Shown piece after piece: positions 8,488 through 17,222 of a DNA stretch of 64,000 nucleotides (the stretch's first letter is position 1; each line of letters opens with the position of its first letter). Location: NCBI GenBank assembly GCA_905216055.1, contig CAJMSH010000007.1, positions 1 through 64,000 on the forward strand. The letters are read 5' to 3'. The notes beneath the pieces are model-generated. The model was given only the letters and a program-made list of their open reading frames with translations. It had not been told where the DNA came from and did not search any database. The position numbers and the translations under genes are program-made. Source of the DNA: an uncultured bacterium. Lineage in GTDB: Bacteria > Cyanobacteriota > Vampirovibrionia > Gastranaerophilales > Gastranaerophilaceae.

Positions 8488-11400
8488 ATGAAGACACTGG
8501 GAATAAAGAAAAAAAGAGTAGTTGCGTTTATGTTAAGTTTGCTTCTGATAATGGAGCAGTCTTTGACTTATCAAGTAGTTGCTTCAACTATTACTGATGG
8601 CGCAGGAAATCCCATTCAGTCTAATTCAGGTTCTACGACCAATGGAACTTGGAACATAAGACCTGATGCTGTAAACGGTGTGACTGGTTTTAAACAATTT
8701 GATAAAATTGACTTGTCACAAGGTGATGTCTTAAACTTTATTTATAATTATTTGAATCAATATCAATCAGGTACAGGTAATGATTTAACATTAGGTGATA
8801 AATCAGGTAATATAGATACATTTGTAGCTTTGGTTAACCAAGGGGTTAAAATAGATGGTATTGTTAATGCTTTGCAAAATCTTAATGGCCCATTAAAATC
8901 TGACGGGAATTTAATGTTTATATCTCCTGGTGGCATGGTTGTTGGTGCATCAGGTGTTTTGAATGTTGGAAATTTATCAGTTTTAGCTCCTACACAAAGT
9001 ACTTATGATGCTTTAAAAGGAAAATTAAATTTACCACAAAATCATCAATATTATATTAATAGTTATCATGTAGATTATGATGCTGATAATCCTGAAGGAA
9101 CATCTGTAATAGTTGCAGACGGTTATGATTATACAAAAAATACCGCAGTATTTACCGATAAGACATTAGATACATCAAGTTTGGCTTATGGTAACGATTC
9201 CGGAGCAATTACTATTGATGGAAAGGTTGCTGCTCGTGGTGATATAGCTATGCAGGGCGGACAAGTTAATGTAAATGGCCTTGTTGTTGCAGGCCTTGGA
9301 AATAATCATACAGAAGCATTAACAGGAGATACTGCTGCTAATGCTTTATTTGATTCACTTGTAAATACTGACAATATGGGTTCAGGCAATACATTTGTTA
9401 ATAACAACGGTAACATTACAATTAAATCTGTTACCGGTACTTCTGTTGCAAACGGTGCTAAAGTAAGAAATTACGGCAAAGGTAATATAACAATAGAAAA
9501 CACAGGTGCATCAGGTGTTAATATTGCAGGTGAGGTTTCCAACCCCAACGGTAATTTAACCGTTACAAACTCAGCAGGCGAACTCCTTGTTGATACTACA
9601 GGCGTTGTTAAAAATAAAGGTACTATGACATTTACCAACAACGGTTCAGGTACAAAACTTGCTCTAAATGGTAATGTTACGAACGAAGGAACTTTAATCG
9701 CAACTAACGAAACAGGTGCAGACGGACTTTTAGTCGGCGGCACTGTTACAAATACAGGCGATTCAACATTTACAAATAAACAAGGTGCTTTAAATGTAAC
9801 CGGTTCTGTAACTAATACCGGAAACCTTACTATGACAAACAACGGTAACGGTGGTTTGCTTGTATCCGGCAATATTACTAATAATACAGGTGATGCAAAA
9901 CTTGAAAGCAACGGCGGACTGTTAAATATTCAATATGGCGGTACTGTTACATCTAATGGTAAGTCAATGGATATTCATAACGGGGCAGGTGTTAACACAG
10001 GTTTAACTATTGCCGGTACTGTTAATAATACAAATGGTTCATTGGATGTTCGTAATAACAGCGGTAAACTGCTTGTTGATACTACAGGTATTATAAATTC
10101 TAACGGTAATGTGTTGTATGTTCAAAACAATGGCACTGGCGGCATGGATATTCAAGGTAAAGTAAAGAATACCAATGCAGGCGCTTATATTTTGTTCAAT
10201 AACCAGCTTTCCGATATGAAAATAGGCAGCTCAGCTGTTGATAAGAATATAGAATCAAATGCAGATGTTAAAATTCAGGTTTGGAATGGCAACCTTTTGA
10301 ATAATGGTGTTGATAATGTTTTGATTGATACATCAAATGGTGCTAATTTAAACCTTGAAGTTACAGACGGTTCTATCGGAACTGATTTAGGTAACCAAGA
10401 CGGTAATTATACAGGTATTTGGCAGGCTCAAAGAGATTTGAATAAATCTTTGAATGTCGCTGTTGATGGAACTGTTACTGCAATAAGTACAGGTAAAAAT
10501 TCATCTGCCAATATCGCAAGTATTAATAAAGATTTAAAAGTTAATCAGATTTCATCTGAAGGAAGAACAACATTATTAGCTGATTCTTCAAATAGTGGAA
10601 GCACTGCTTACAATATTATAAATGCTTCTAAAGATTCATCAAAACCTAATGTTGAAGGTAAAGGCGTTTCAATAATTGCAAGCGGCAAAATCGGTGATAC
10701 AAACAAAGCTTTAACTTTCAGACAAAATAATGCAGATGTTCAAATTGCTTATGATGATCGTTCTGATGGACATCATGTAGTAGATTATCAAAACAATTCA
10801 AAATATGGCGTTGATATGTTAGCAATTAAAGATATTAATGTTAAAGGTATGGATGCTGCAAATGGTGATAAAGTTGATACAAATGTCGGAGCTTTGATTT
10901 CACGTGAAGGTTCTGTAAATGCAGAATTCTCAGGTGATACATATATCAGAGAAACAACCGGTGCAAATCAAGTTAAATTGACTACACGTGGTAATGCAAT
11001 TTATATTGACCACCTTGGAGAAGCTCCTTCTTATGATACATATACAAATGATTACTTCGGACCAGGAAGCGACATTCATCCTGAAAAAGCAGTTGTTACA
11101 GCTCTTGATTTAGGTCATAATTCATATCCTGATGATGCAGCTGATTCAACAATTGTTATTAAAAATGGTACAATCAGGGGTAAAGGTCAAGGCAGACCTG
11201 CTCATGAACAAGATGTAACACTTGTTGCAGATAATATTTATGCAGGCGGTTATTACTTCAATATGGGTAAACATAGAGGCGAAGTAGAAAACTCTGATCC
11301 TTTGAGATTTAACCCTTCAACAGTAGTAAAAGATGCTACTACAAATACATTCAAAAATGCTAATGATCCTGCTACTCCGATATCAATCAGAGGTAAAGCA

Positions 11401-12636
11401 GTCAGACCTGAAGATGTTACAGCAATCGGCAGAGAAGAAGATGAACGTAATTACTATTATGGTGGCAGCTCTCAAGGTAATGATGAAGGATATGATGGTG
11501 TCACAGATGAAGATGGCGATTATGTAGATAATCCGACTAGTGATGAACAAGGTGATGAAAATGATGATGATAACCTTGTTGTACCAGAAGATGATGACCA
11601 GGGTACAGATACAGATAATGATACAGATACTGATATAGATACAGATACTGATACCGATACAGATACTGATACAGACACAGATACTGATACAGATAACGAC
11701 ACAGATACAGATAACGATATCGATACAGATACAGATAACGATACCGATAATGATACCGATACCGATATAGATACAGATAACGATACCGATACAGATACAG
11801 ACACAGATACAGATACCGATACTGATACAGATACTGATACCGATACTGATACTGATTCAGATACCGATGTTGACAGTGATACTGATAATGACAGTGATAA
11901 CGATAACGATAACGATATGGACACTGATACAGATAATGATACTGACAACGATACTGATACTGATATGGATTCTGACAGTGATACCGATACAGATAACGAT
12001 ACCGATACAGAATCTGATACTGACACAGATATAGATAATGATACCGATACAGATTCAGATACTGATGTTGACAGTGACTCAGATAATGACAGTGACAACG
12101 ATAACGATATGGACACTGATACCGATAATGATACTGACAACGATACCGATACAGACATTGATACTGATGATGATAATGAACCAACACCGGAACCAACTCC
12201 GGAACCAGAACCAACACCGGAAACTCCTGATTTAGGTGCTCAATTATACAAACAACGTGTTGTAAGTGACAGAGTTGATTCAATAGATAAACGTCAATTT
12301 ATGAGATTTGATGCAGAACAAAACCAAAACTTGATAACATTTGAGTCTACAGATGATGTTGTATCTATCTCAGATATATCAAGAGGCGGTGTATCTCTAA
12401 GACACAATAAAAAATTGAAAGTCGGTGATATTGTTCCTGTACACTTAACATACGGAGATTTGGAAATCAATGCTAATGTTAAAATTGTATCAGCAAGCGA
12501 TGTCAAAGCAGGAGGTAAATTTATAGACCTTGACCAAGCAACAGCAAACAAATTATTATACTTAAGCTTGTTGGAAAAAGATCAACCGATTGCTCAAACA
12601 ATTCAAAATATATCGACAACATCAATCGATGAATAA
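8488..12636 (+). CDS. LktA-type filamentous adhesin with Asp-Thr stalk and C-terminal PilZ domain
   Basis: A 1382-residue protein. Residues 1-33 form a long signal peptide (KKKR, then a hydrophobic run). Residues about 70-180 resemble the filamentous-hemagglutinin/TPS secretion domain (ISPGGMVVGASGVLNVGNL). About 250-650 is Asn/Gly/Thr-rich and repetitive, as in beta-helix adhesins such as Fusobacterium leukotoxin LktA. About 1040-1231 is an almost pure Asp-Thr/Asn/Ser repeat, followed by a Pro-Glu-Thr linker. The last 115 residues read as a PilZ domain: RQFMR (Arg1269, Arg1273; RxxxR) and DISRGG (Asp1296, Ser1298, Gly1301; DxSxxG), the c-di-GMP contact motifs. The start at 8488 is supported by TTGAGG upstream and by the signal peptide; an in-frame upstream start would add a basic extension. 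A terminator follows. No TpsB-type transporter gene is nearby. Confidence 0.85.
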   Translation: MKTLGIKKKRVVAFMLSLLLIMEQSLTYQVVASTITDGAGNPIQSNSGSTTNGTWNIRPDAVNGVTGFKQFDKIDLSQGDVLNFIYNYLNQYQSGTGNDLTLGDKSGNIDTFVALVNQGVKIDGIVNALQNLNGPLKSDGNLMFISPGGMVVGASGVLNVGNLSVLAPTQSTYDALKGKLNLPQNHQYYINSYHVDYDADNPEGTSVIVADGYDYTKNTAVFTDKTLDTSSLAYGNDSGAITIDGKVAARGDIAMQGGQVNVNGLVVAGLGNNHTEALTGDTAANALFDSLVNTDNMGSGNTFVNNNGNITIKSVTGTSVANGAKVRNYGKGNITIENTGASGVNIAGEVSNPNGNLTVTNSAGELLVDTTGVVKNKGTMTFTNNGSGTKLALNGNVTNEGTLIATNETGADGLLVGGTVTNTGDSTFTNKQGALNVTGSVTNTGNLTMTNNGNGGLLVSGNITNNTGDAKLESNGGLLNIQYGGTVTSNGKSMDIHNGAGVNTGLTIAGTVNNTNGSLDVRNNSGKLLVDTTGIINSNGNVLYVQNNGTGGMDIQGKVKNTNAGAYILFNNQLSDMKIGSSAVDKNIESNADVKIQVWNGNLLNNGVDNVLIDTSNGANLNLEVTDGSIGTDLGNQDGNYTGIWQAQRDLNKSLNVAVDGTVTAISTGKNSSANIASINKDLKVNQISSEGRTTLLADSSNSGSTAYNIINASKDSSKPNVEGKGVSIIASGKIGDTNKALTFRQNNADVQIAYDDRSDGHHVVDYQNNSKYGVDMLAIKDINVKGMDAANGDKVDTNVGALISREGSVNAEFSGDTYIRETTGANQVKLTTRGNAIYIDHLGEAPSYDTYTNDYFGPGSDIHPEKAVVTALDLGHNSYPDDAADSTIVIKNGTIRGKGQGRPAHEQDVTLVADNIYAGGYYFNMGKHRGEVENSDPLRFNPSTVVKDATTNTFKNANDPATPISIRGKAVRPEDVTAIGREEDERNYYYGGSSQGNDEGYDGVTDEDGDYVDNPTSDEQGDENDDDNLVVPEDDDQGTDTDNDTDTDIDTDTDTDTDTDTDTDTDTDNDTDTDNDIDTDTDNDTDNDTDTDIDTDNDTDTDTDTDTDTDTDTDTDTDTDTDSDTDVDSDTDNDSDNDNDNDMDTDTDNDTDNDTDTDMDSDSDTDTDNDTDTESDTDTDIDNDTDTDSDTDVDSDSDNDSDNDNDMDTDTDNDTDNDTDTDIDTDDDNEPTPEPTPEPEPTPETPDLGAQLYKQRVVSDRVDSIDKRQFMRFDAEQNQNLITFESTDDVVSISDISRGGVSLRHNKKLKVGDIVPVHLTYGDLEINANVKIVSASDVKAGGKFIDLDQATANKLLYLSLLEKDQPIAQTIQNISTTSIDE
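11605..12178 (+). repeat. GAT-NNN hexanucleotide repeat encoding an Asp-Thr stalk
   Basis: About 95 six-base units of the form GAT/GAC + ACA/ACT/AAC/TCA etc. encode (D-T/N/S)n. A higher-order duplication is visible: the block beginning DSDTDVDSD occurs at 11854 and again at 12052, 198 bp apart, with a 6-bp length difference. Because units are two codons, copy-number changes never shift the frame. Confidence 0.95.
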
Positions 12637-12651
12637 AATATAGATAAAATA

Positions 12652-12688
12652 TAAAAAATGCCATCTTTTAAAGATGGCATTTTTTTTT
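12652..12688. terminator. Bidirectional intrinsic terminator between adhesin and adenine deaminase
   Basis: Perfect hairpin TGCCATCTT / AAGATGGCA (12659-12679), preceded by six A and followed by nine T; it serves both convergent genes. Confidence 0.92.
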
Positions 12689-14417
12689 ACTTACTTAAAA
12701 CATTTTCGGGATTAATATCTACAAAATCCCATTTCTTTGTACTGAACAAGCCCTTATCCGTAATTTTTAATTCTGGAATTACAGGTAATGATAAAAATCC
12801 CATAGTCATAAAGGCATCATCTAATGTGCAGCCAAGTTCTTTTACGGCTTTATTCAAGTCTTCGCAATGCTGAACGACGTATTCAAAATCCTTATCAGAA
12901 ATTAAACCTGCTATCGGAAGCGGTAATTTTGCCAGAACTTTCCCGTCTTTAACAACGATTTTCCCACCCTGCATTTTAACGAGTTCAACAGCAGCAGTGT
13001 ACATATCAAAGTCGTTTGTACCTATAATAATCATATTGTGTGAATCGTGTGCAACTGTTGATGCGATAGCTCCTGATTTGAGGTTAAATCCTTTTACAAA
13101 TCCTTTTCCGATATTACCTGTTGCTCGGTGACGTTCCATAACAAGGATTTTAAGTGTATCTGTTTCAATGTTACTGTTTAAAAGCCCGTTTTCAAATTTT
13201 GCTTCGCAAATAGAAGATTTTGTTACAAGCTGATGAGGTATAATTTCAATTGTGTTTACAAATTTAGAAGTCCCTTTAATTGTAAAATCTTTTTCTTCTA
13301 TCCATCTGACGTTTATTGAACTTCTTACTGACGGTTTTTCAAATTTTGTAAATGATTTTAAAAGTTCTCCGTTTTCTGCGACAATTTTTCCGTCTTTTAT
13401 TACGATGTCTGGCTTAAAGCTTTTTAAATCAGGTAAAATAAGCAAATCAGCACGATATCCAGGAGCAATTGCGCCTTGATTTTTAAGCCCAAAATATTCT
13501 GCTGTGTTTAGGCTTCCTATTTGTACGGCTTTTATAACATCAACACCTGCTTCAACTGTGCGTCTAACCATATCATTGATATGAACTTTTAAATCTTTTG
13601 GATGTCTATCATCGGTGACAAACATACATTTACGTGTATTTTTTTCTTTTAAAACAGGAATAAGAGCATCCAAATCTTTTGCGGCTGTACCTTCTCGAAT
13701 CATAATGTACATTCCAAGACGAATTTTTTCAATAGCTTCTTCAGGAGTAGTACATTCATGATCTGATTTTACGCCGCTTGCAACGTATGCACATAAATCT
13801 TTTCCGCTTAAAAATGGAGCGTGCCCGTCAATTCTTTTTCCTTTAGATTTTGCAAGGTCAAGTTTTGCAAGAACATTTTTGTCTAAATTTAAAAGTCCTG
13901 AATAATTCATCATTTCTGCTATTCCAAGAACCCAAGGACTGTCTATTAAAAGTGCCAAATCATAACTGTTAAGATCAAATCCTGATGTTTCATAAGGCGT
14001 TGCCGGAACGCAAGAAGGCAGCATTGTATAAACGTTGAGCGGCAGATTTTTAACAGCTTCGTGCATGTAACTTATACCATGCAAGCCTAAAACATTTGAA
14101 ATTTCATGCGGGTCGGTAATAACTGTTGTAGTTCCGCAAGGTACTACAGCTTTGGCAAATTCATGAGGAAGAAGCATTGAACTTTCAAGGTGTACGTGTC
14201 CGTCAATAAAGGCAGGTGATACGTAGGCACCATTTATGTCAATTTCTTTTTTGCCTTCATAATCTTTTCCGATTCCTGCTATTATTCCGTCAGAAATTGC
14301 AATATCACATTTGTGAATTTCTTCTGATAAGACGTTTATCATATTAGCGTTTTTTATAACTAAATCCGCTTTTTCTAGCCCGCGTGCTACTTTTATTATT
14401 TTTTCAAGTTTAGACAT
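12687..14417 (-). CDS. ade: Adenine deaminase
   Basis: Converts adenine to hypoxanthine and ammonia in purine salvage. The 576-residue product has the Ade/amidohydrolase layout: the metal-binding HVHLESS motif near residue 75, TDPHE near 107, GHAPFLSG near 198, a VTDDRHP segment near 268, and the C-terminal substrate domain with AHDSHN near 460. It lies 33 bp downstream of the TolC-like gene on the same strand, so the two are probably co-transcribed, though no functional link is obvious. A purine-rich AAGAAAGAAG stretch precedes the ATG. The shared terminator lies at the stop codon. Confidence 0.95.
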   Translation of the reverse strand: MSKLEKIIKVARGLEKADLVIKNANMINVLSEEIHKCDIAISDGIIAGIGKDYEGKKEIDINGAYVSPAFIDGHVHLESSMLLPHEFAKAVVPCGTTTVITDPHEISNVLGLHGISYMHEAVKNLPLNVYTMLPSCVPATPYETSGFDLNSYDLALLIDSPWVLGIAEMMNYSGLLNLDKNVLAKLDLAKSKGKRIDGHAPFLSGKDLCAYVASGVKSDHECTTPEEAIEKIRLGMYIMIREGTAAKDLDALIPVLKEKNTRKCMFVTDDRHPKDLKVHINDMVRRTVEAGVDVIKAVQIGSLNTAEYFGLKNQGAIAPGYRADLLILPDLKSFKPDIVIKDGKIVAENGELLKSFTKFEKPSVRSSINVRWIEEKDFTIKGTSKFVNTIEIIPHQLVTKSSICEAKFENGLLNSNIETDTLKILVMERHRATGNIGKGFVKGFNLKSGAIASTVAHDSHNMIIIGTNDFDMYTAAVELVKMQGGKIVVKDGKVLAKLPLPIAGLISDKDFEYVVQHCEDLNKAVKELGCTLDDAFMTMGFLSLPVIPELKITDKGLFSTKKWDFVDINPENVLSK

Positions 14418-14450
14418 AATCTTCTTTCTTTTTTATTTATTTTTATATTT

Positions 14451-15758
14451 TTATATACTTTCTTCATCTAAGTCAAATTTTTCTGCATTGACTTCTCTTA
14501 AAAATTCAATCCAGCAGTTATAATAATCTGCAAGTGCATAAGTATAACCTGCAACGATTGACCTGTATGATTGCTCCATTACGATAAGAGTTGTTAAAGA
14601 TGCTTTACCGCTTGCGTAGTTTTTTTGTGCAACTTTTATCATGTCTTTTGAATTTTTTATAAGATTGTCATTATAATAATTCAAATTAACTTTTGCTGTT
14701 ACAAATTTTTCAAAAGCACTGTTTAAATCATTTATTGCCTTGTTTTTTACAGATATGTAATGAAGTTCTGCTTGATTAACTTCAGTTTTGGCATTTTGAA
14801 TTTCAGGGGCATAAGTGTAAAAAAGAGGTATATTTACAATGTTTGCTCCTGCATAAGCTCCATCTGTATATGAACCTGTTTCGCTCATTCCGCGGGTCAT
14901 AAAGCCGTAACCGCCTTGAAGTTCTATATCAGGGACTCTTTGACGGCTTACATAAACCAGATTTTTCTTTGCAACGTCAATTTGTTGTTTTGCAATTTTT
15001 ATATCATATCTGTTTTTAAGAGAATTTTCTTTAATTGAATCAAATGACGGCAATTTTGCAAGTGGTTTTGGGCTTAAAAGTGCTATGAAATCTTCTTTAT
15101 CCGAAAAATTGTCATCTTCTGCATCATATTGAACATCACTTGCGTTATTGGCATTAATTGCTTTGTTAAAATTGTACATTGCAGCTTTTACGTTTGCTTT
15201 TTGGGTGTTTACTTGAATAACAAGCTGATCAAGTGCAATTTCTGTTTGGATAACATCAATTTCTTCAACTTCATGAGCTGCAACACGTTTTTTGGCAATT
15301 GCAAGTAGGTCGTTTAACAATTTGCGTCTTTGTTCCAGTACGTTTAGAATTTCTTTTGCGGCAACAAGGTTTACGTAAGCTTCTCTGACATCCATTTTTA
15401 AATCGAATTTTACGTAATCAATGTTTTGTTTTTCCAATTCCAAATTTGATTGAGCGAGTTTTTTTCTTGCATCACGTTTTGCAATTTCTATTTTCTCACT
15501 TACACCTGCTACTTGAGGATTTCCACGTCCGATATCACCAATGTTAAAGAATGTGTTTATTTCGGGGTTTTGAAGCCTGTTTGCCGCTTTTACGGAATTT
15601 ACGGCTTTGTCAATATTCATTTTTGATGCCTGATAGTCGATATTGTTATCAACTGCAATGTCCAAGGCTTCTTGAAGAGAAATTTTTTCAACTTTCTTTT
15701 CTGCAAAGCTTGCAGGGCAAATAAGCAATATTAAAATGAGTATTATAAATTTTTTCAT
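14451..15758 (-). CDS. TolC-family outer-membrane efflux protein
   Basis: A 435-residue protein with a clear signal peptide (MKKFIILILILLICPASFA, cleavage before EKK) and two Ala/Lys/Gln-rich helical hairpin repeats interrupted by beta segments, as in the outer-membrane-factor family that forms exit ducts for efflux pumps and type I secretion. The start at 15758 is chosen because it creates the signal peptide and sits 7 nt from a TGC-TATAAT box; an upstream extension of the frame overlaps the promoter and the divergent gene. No membrane-fusion or pump gene adjoins it, so its partner must be encoded elsewhere. The adjacent gene downstream is ade. Confidence 0.85.
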   Translation of the reverse strand: MKKFIILILILLICPASFAEKKVEKISLQEALDIAVDNNIDYQASKMNIDKAVNSVKAANRLQNPEINTFFNIGDIGRGNPQVAGVSEKIEIAKRDARKKLAQSNLELEKQNIDYVKFDLKMDVREAYVNLVAAKEILNVLEQRRKLLNDLLAIAKKRVAAHEVEEIDVIQTEIALDQLVIQVNTQKANVKAAMYNFNKAINANNASDVQYDAEDDNFSDKEDFIALLSPKPLAKLPSFDSIKENSLKNRYDIKIAKQQIDVAKKNLVYVSRQRVPDIELQGGYGFMTRGMSETGSYTDGAYAGANIVNIPLFYTYAPEIQNAKTEVNQAELHYISVKNKAINDLNSAFEKFVTAKVNLNYYNDNLIKNSKDMIKVAQKNYASGKASLTTLIVMEQSYRSIVAGYTYALADYYNCWIEFLREVNAEKFDLDEESI

Positions 15759-15765
15759 ATTTAAA

Positions 15766-15774
15766 ATTATAGCA
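15766..15774 (-). promoter_or_regulatory. Extended -10 box, leaderless start of the TolC-like gene
   Basis: Minus strand TGC-TATAAT ends 7 nt before the ATG. A 4/6 -35 match (TATACA) lies 17 nt upstream. A plus-strand TATAAT at 15791-15796 serves the divergent gene. Confidence 0.65.
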
Positions 15775-15836
15775 TTAATAATTTTTCTTGTATAATAAAA
15801 AAAGTAAAATTTATTATTTAGGAAGGCGGTAAAATT

Positions 15837-16700
15837 ATGTTTGAAGTTGATAAGGACAAATGTATTCATTGCGGGCTTTGTGTAAAGGATTGTTCTGCAA
15901 AAGCCTTGCAATTTGATGATGATAAGTTCCCTCAAATTGATGAAAAAAGATGCTTTAAATGTCAACATTGTCTCGCAGTTTGTCCTGTCGGTGCAATATC
16001 GGTGTGTGATAAACATCCTGAAGATTCAGATAAAATTTATTTCCAAAATCCCGAAATGATTTTAAATTTAATAAAATCGAGAAGAAGTTACAGACACTAC
16101 AAACAGGAAAATTTATCACAAGATAAGATGGACAAATTAAAAGGTATGTTGAAATATGTTCCGACTGGTCGTAATTTCCATAAGCTTCATTTTTCTTTTA
16201 TTGATGATATTGATGTTATGAATGAATTTCGCTCACATGTGAATAAAAAAATACTTGACGCATTGACCAAAAAGCCTGTTAAAGCGATTGCAAACAAATT
16301 TAGCAGATATGCAAACGCATTTTTAAAAGGCGAGGATATAATATTTCGTGGTGCACCTCATCTTCTTGTCGTTTCAACTCCTGTGAATGCCCCTTGTGCA
16401 AATGTTGATCCGATGATTGCGTTGAGCTATTTTGAACTTTATGCACAAAGTATGAATGTCGGAACTTGTTGGTGTGGTTTGGCGGAATTTTGTCTTTTGG
16501 TAATGCCTGAATTATTGGATTATTTAAAAATCCCGAGTGGTTATAAGCCGTCTTATGTAATGTTATTTGGCGAACCGGACATAAAATTTGCAAGAACAGT
16601 TCAACCTGAATCTTTTGAGATTGAATCCGTGCAACAAGGAGAATTTCACAAACTAAATTTTAAAGAAAAAATGCAAAGATTTTTTTGGAATTTAAAATAA
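15837..16700 (+). CDS. Ferredoxin-nitroreductase fusion protein
   Basis: A 287-residue cytoplasmic redox protein. The N-terminal 60 residues carry two 4Fe-4S motifs (CIHCGLCVKDCS and CFKCQHCLAVCP). The rest is a nitroreductase-type FMN domain beginning with SRRSYRHYK and ending after the CWCGLAEF segment. Such fusions, common in anaerobes, are usually annotated nitroreductase family proteins; electrons probably pass from the clusters to flavin, but the substrate is unknown. The start is supported by AGGAAGG upstream. The gene is divergent from the TolC-like gene with a 78-bp spacer holding back-to-back promoters. Confidence 0.9.
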   Translation: MFEVDKDKCIHCGLCVKDCSAKALQFDDDKFPQIDEKRCFKCQHCLAVCPVGAISVCDKHPEDSDKIYFQNPEMILNLIKSRRSYRHYKQENLSQDKMDKLKGMLKYVPTGRNFHKLHFSFIDDIDVMNEFRSHVNKKILDALTKKPVKAIANKFSRYANAFLKGEDIIFRGAPHLLVVSTPVNAPCANVDPMIALSYFELYAQSMNVGTCWCGLAEFCLLVMPELLDYLKIPSGYKPSYVMLFGEPDIKFARTVQPESFEIESVQQGEFHKLNFKEKMQRFFWNLK

Positions 16701-16889
16701 GAAATGTAATTAATGATTTGTAAAAATTAACTGCTTGGCTGATTGAAAATAATGTTATAATTAGTTAAATTTTAAATGTCTATATTGCATTCTAATTTAT
16801 TTACAAAATTTTACATTGAAATTTCGCAAACAGGGCGCAAATTTCGATGATTTCGTTGATAGGTGCCACTAGAAAAATTTGTCAAGATG

Positions 16890-16898
16890 TGGTATAAT
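16890..16898 (+). promoter_or_regulatory. Extended -10 box upstream of the 53-aa gene
   Basis: TGG-TATAAT about 54 nt before the ATG at 16952. A second extended -10 box (TGT-TATAAT, 16753-16761) lies farther upstream in the same 250-bp intergenic stretch, and between them is an imperfect inverted repeat near 16818-16845. Confidence 0.6.
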
Positions 16899-16951
16899 TT
16901 TAACATGAATTATATATGGGGTAACTAAAAAAAACAAAAAGGAGTAGGTCT

Positions 16952-17113
16952 ATGACAGTGTTAGCATCAAAAACAACAAAAGACAAAACCACTAAATCCA
17001 AATTTAATGACGAATTTGAAAATTACTTAAGAAACCAATGCTTGAAAACAACTTTCAATGGTATTGAAGTTGAAACATTCTCTTGGTACAAAAAAGTTTT
17101 GGGTTTAGTATAG
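16952..17113 (+). CDS. Small uncharacterised protein, 53 aa
   Basis: A short basic protein (MTVLASKTTKDKTTKS at the N terminus, FSWYKKVLGLV at the C terminus) that I do not recognise. Support for it being real is the strong ribosome-binding site AAAAGGAG about 6 nt before the ATG, an extended -10 promoter upstream and a large hairpin downstream. There is no signal peptide or membrane span. It stands alone between the nitroreductase gene and a convergent hypothetical gene. It could act on another factor, but nothing in the sequence says so. Confidence 0.65.
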   Translation: MTVLASKTTKDKTTKSKFNDEFENYLRNQCLKTTFNGIEVETFSWYKKVLGLV

Positions 17114-17135
17114 ATTTCTTGGTCTAAATAGGATA

Positions 17136-17212
17136 TTAAAGGGATACAATCAGAGTTTTACAGAAAAGCCAATAAAAAATATTTAGTTGGCTTTTTCTGT
17201 TATACCCTTTAA
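17136..17212. terminator. Nested double hairpin between convergent genes
   Basis: Outer arms ttaaagggata / tatacccttta (one bulge) enclose an inner hairpin with arms acagaaaagccaa / ttggctttttctgt. It can fold in either strand and probably terminates both the 53-aa gene and the convergent 229-aa gene. Confidence 0.65.
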
Positions 17213-17222
17213 TTTTGTTTTT

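Noticed and set aside
11605..12178. Repeat array as a CRISPR
   Set aside because: Units are 6 bp, contiguous and in frame, with no spacers; no cas genes are near.
11520..12283. Long antisense open frames opposite the Asp-Thr repeat (Ser/Val- and Tyr/Arg-rich proteins)
   Set aside because: They are by-products of the hexanucleotide repeat, which lacks stops on both strands; they have no ribosome-binding site and low-complexity sequence only.
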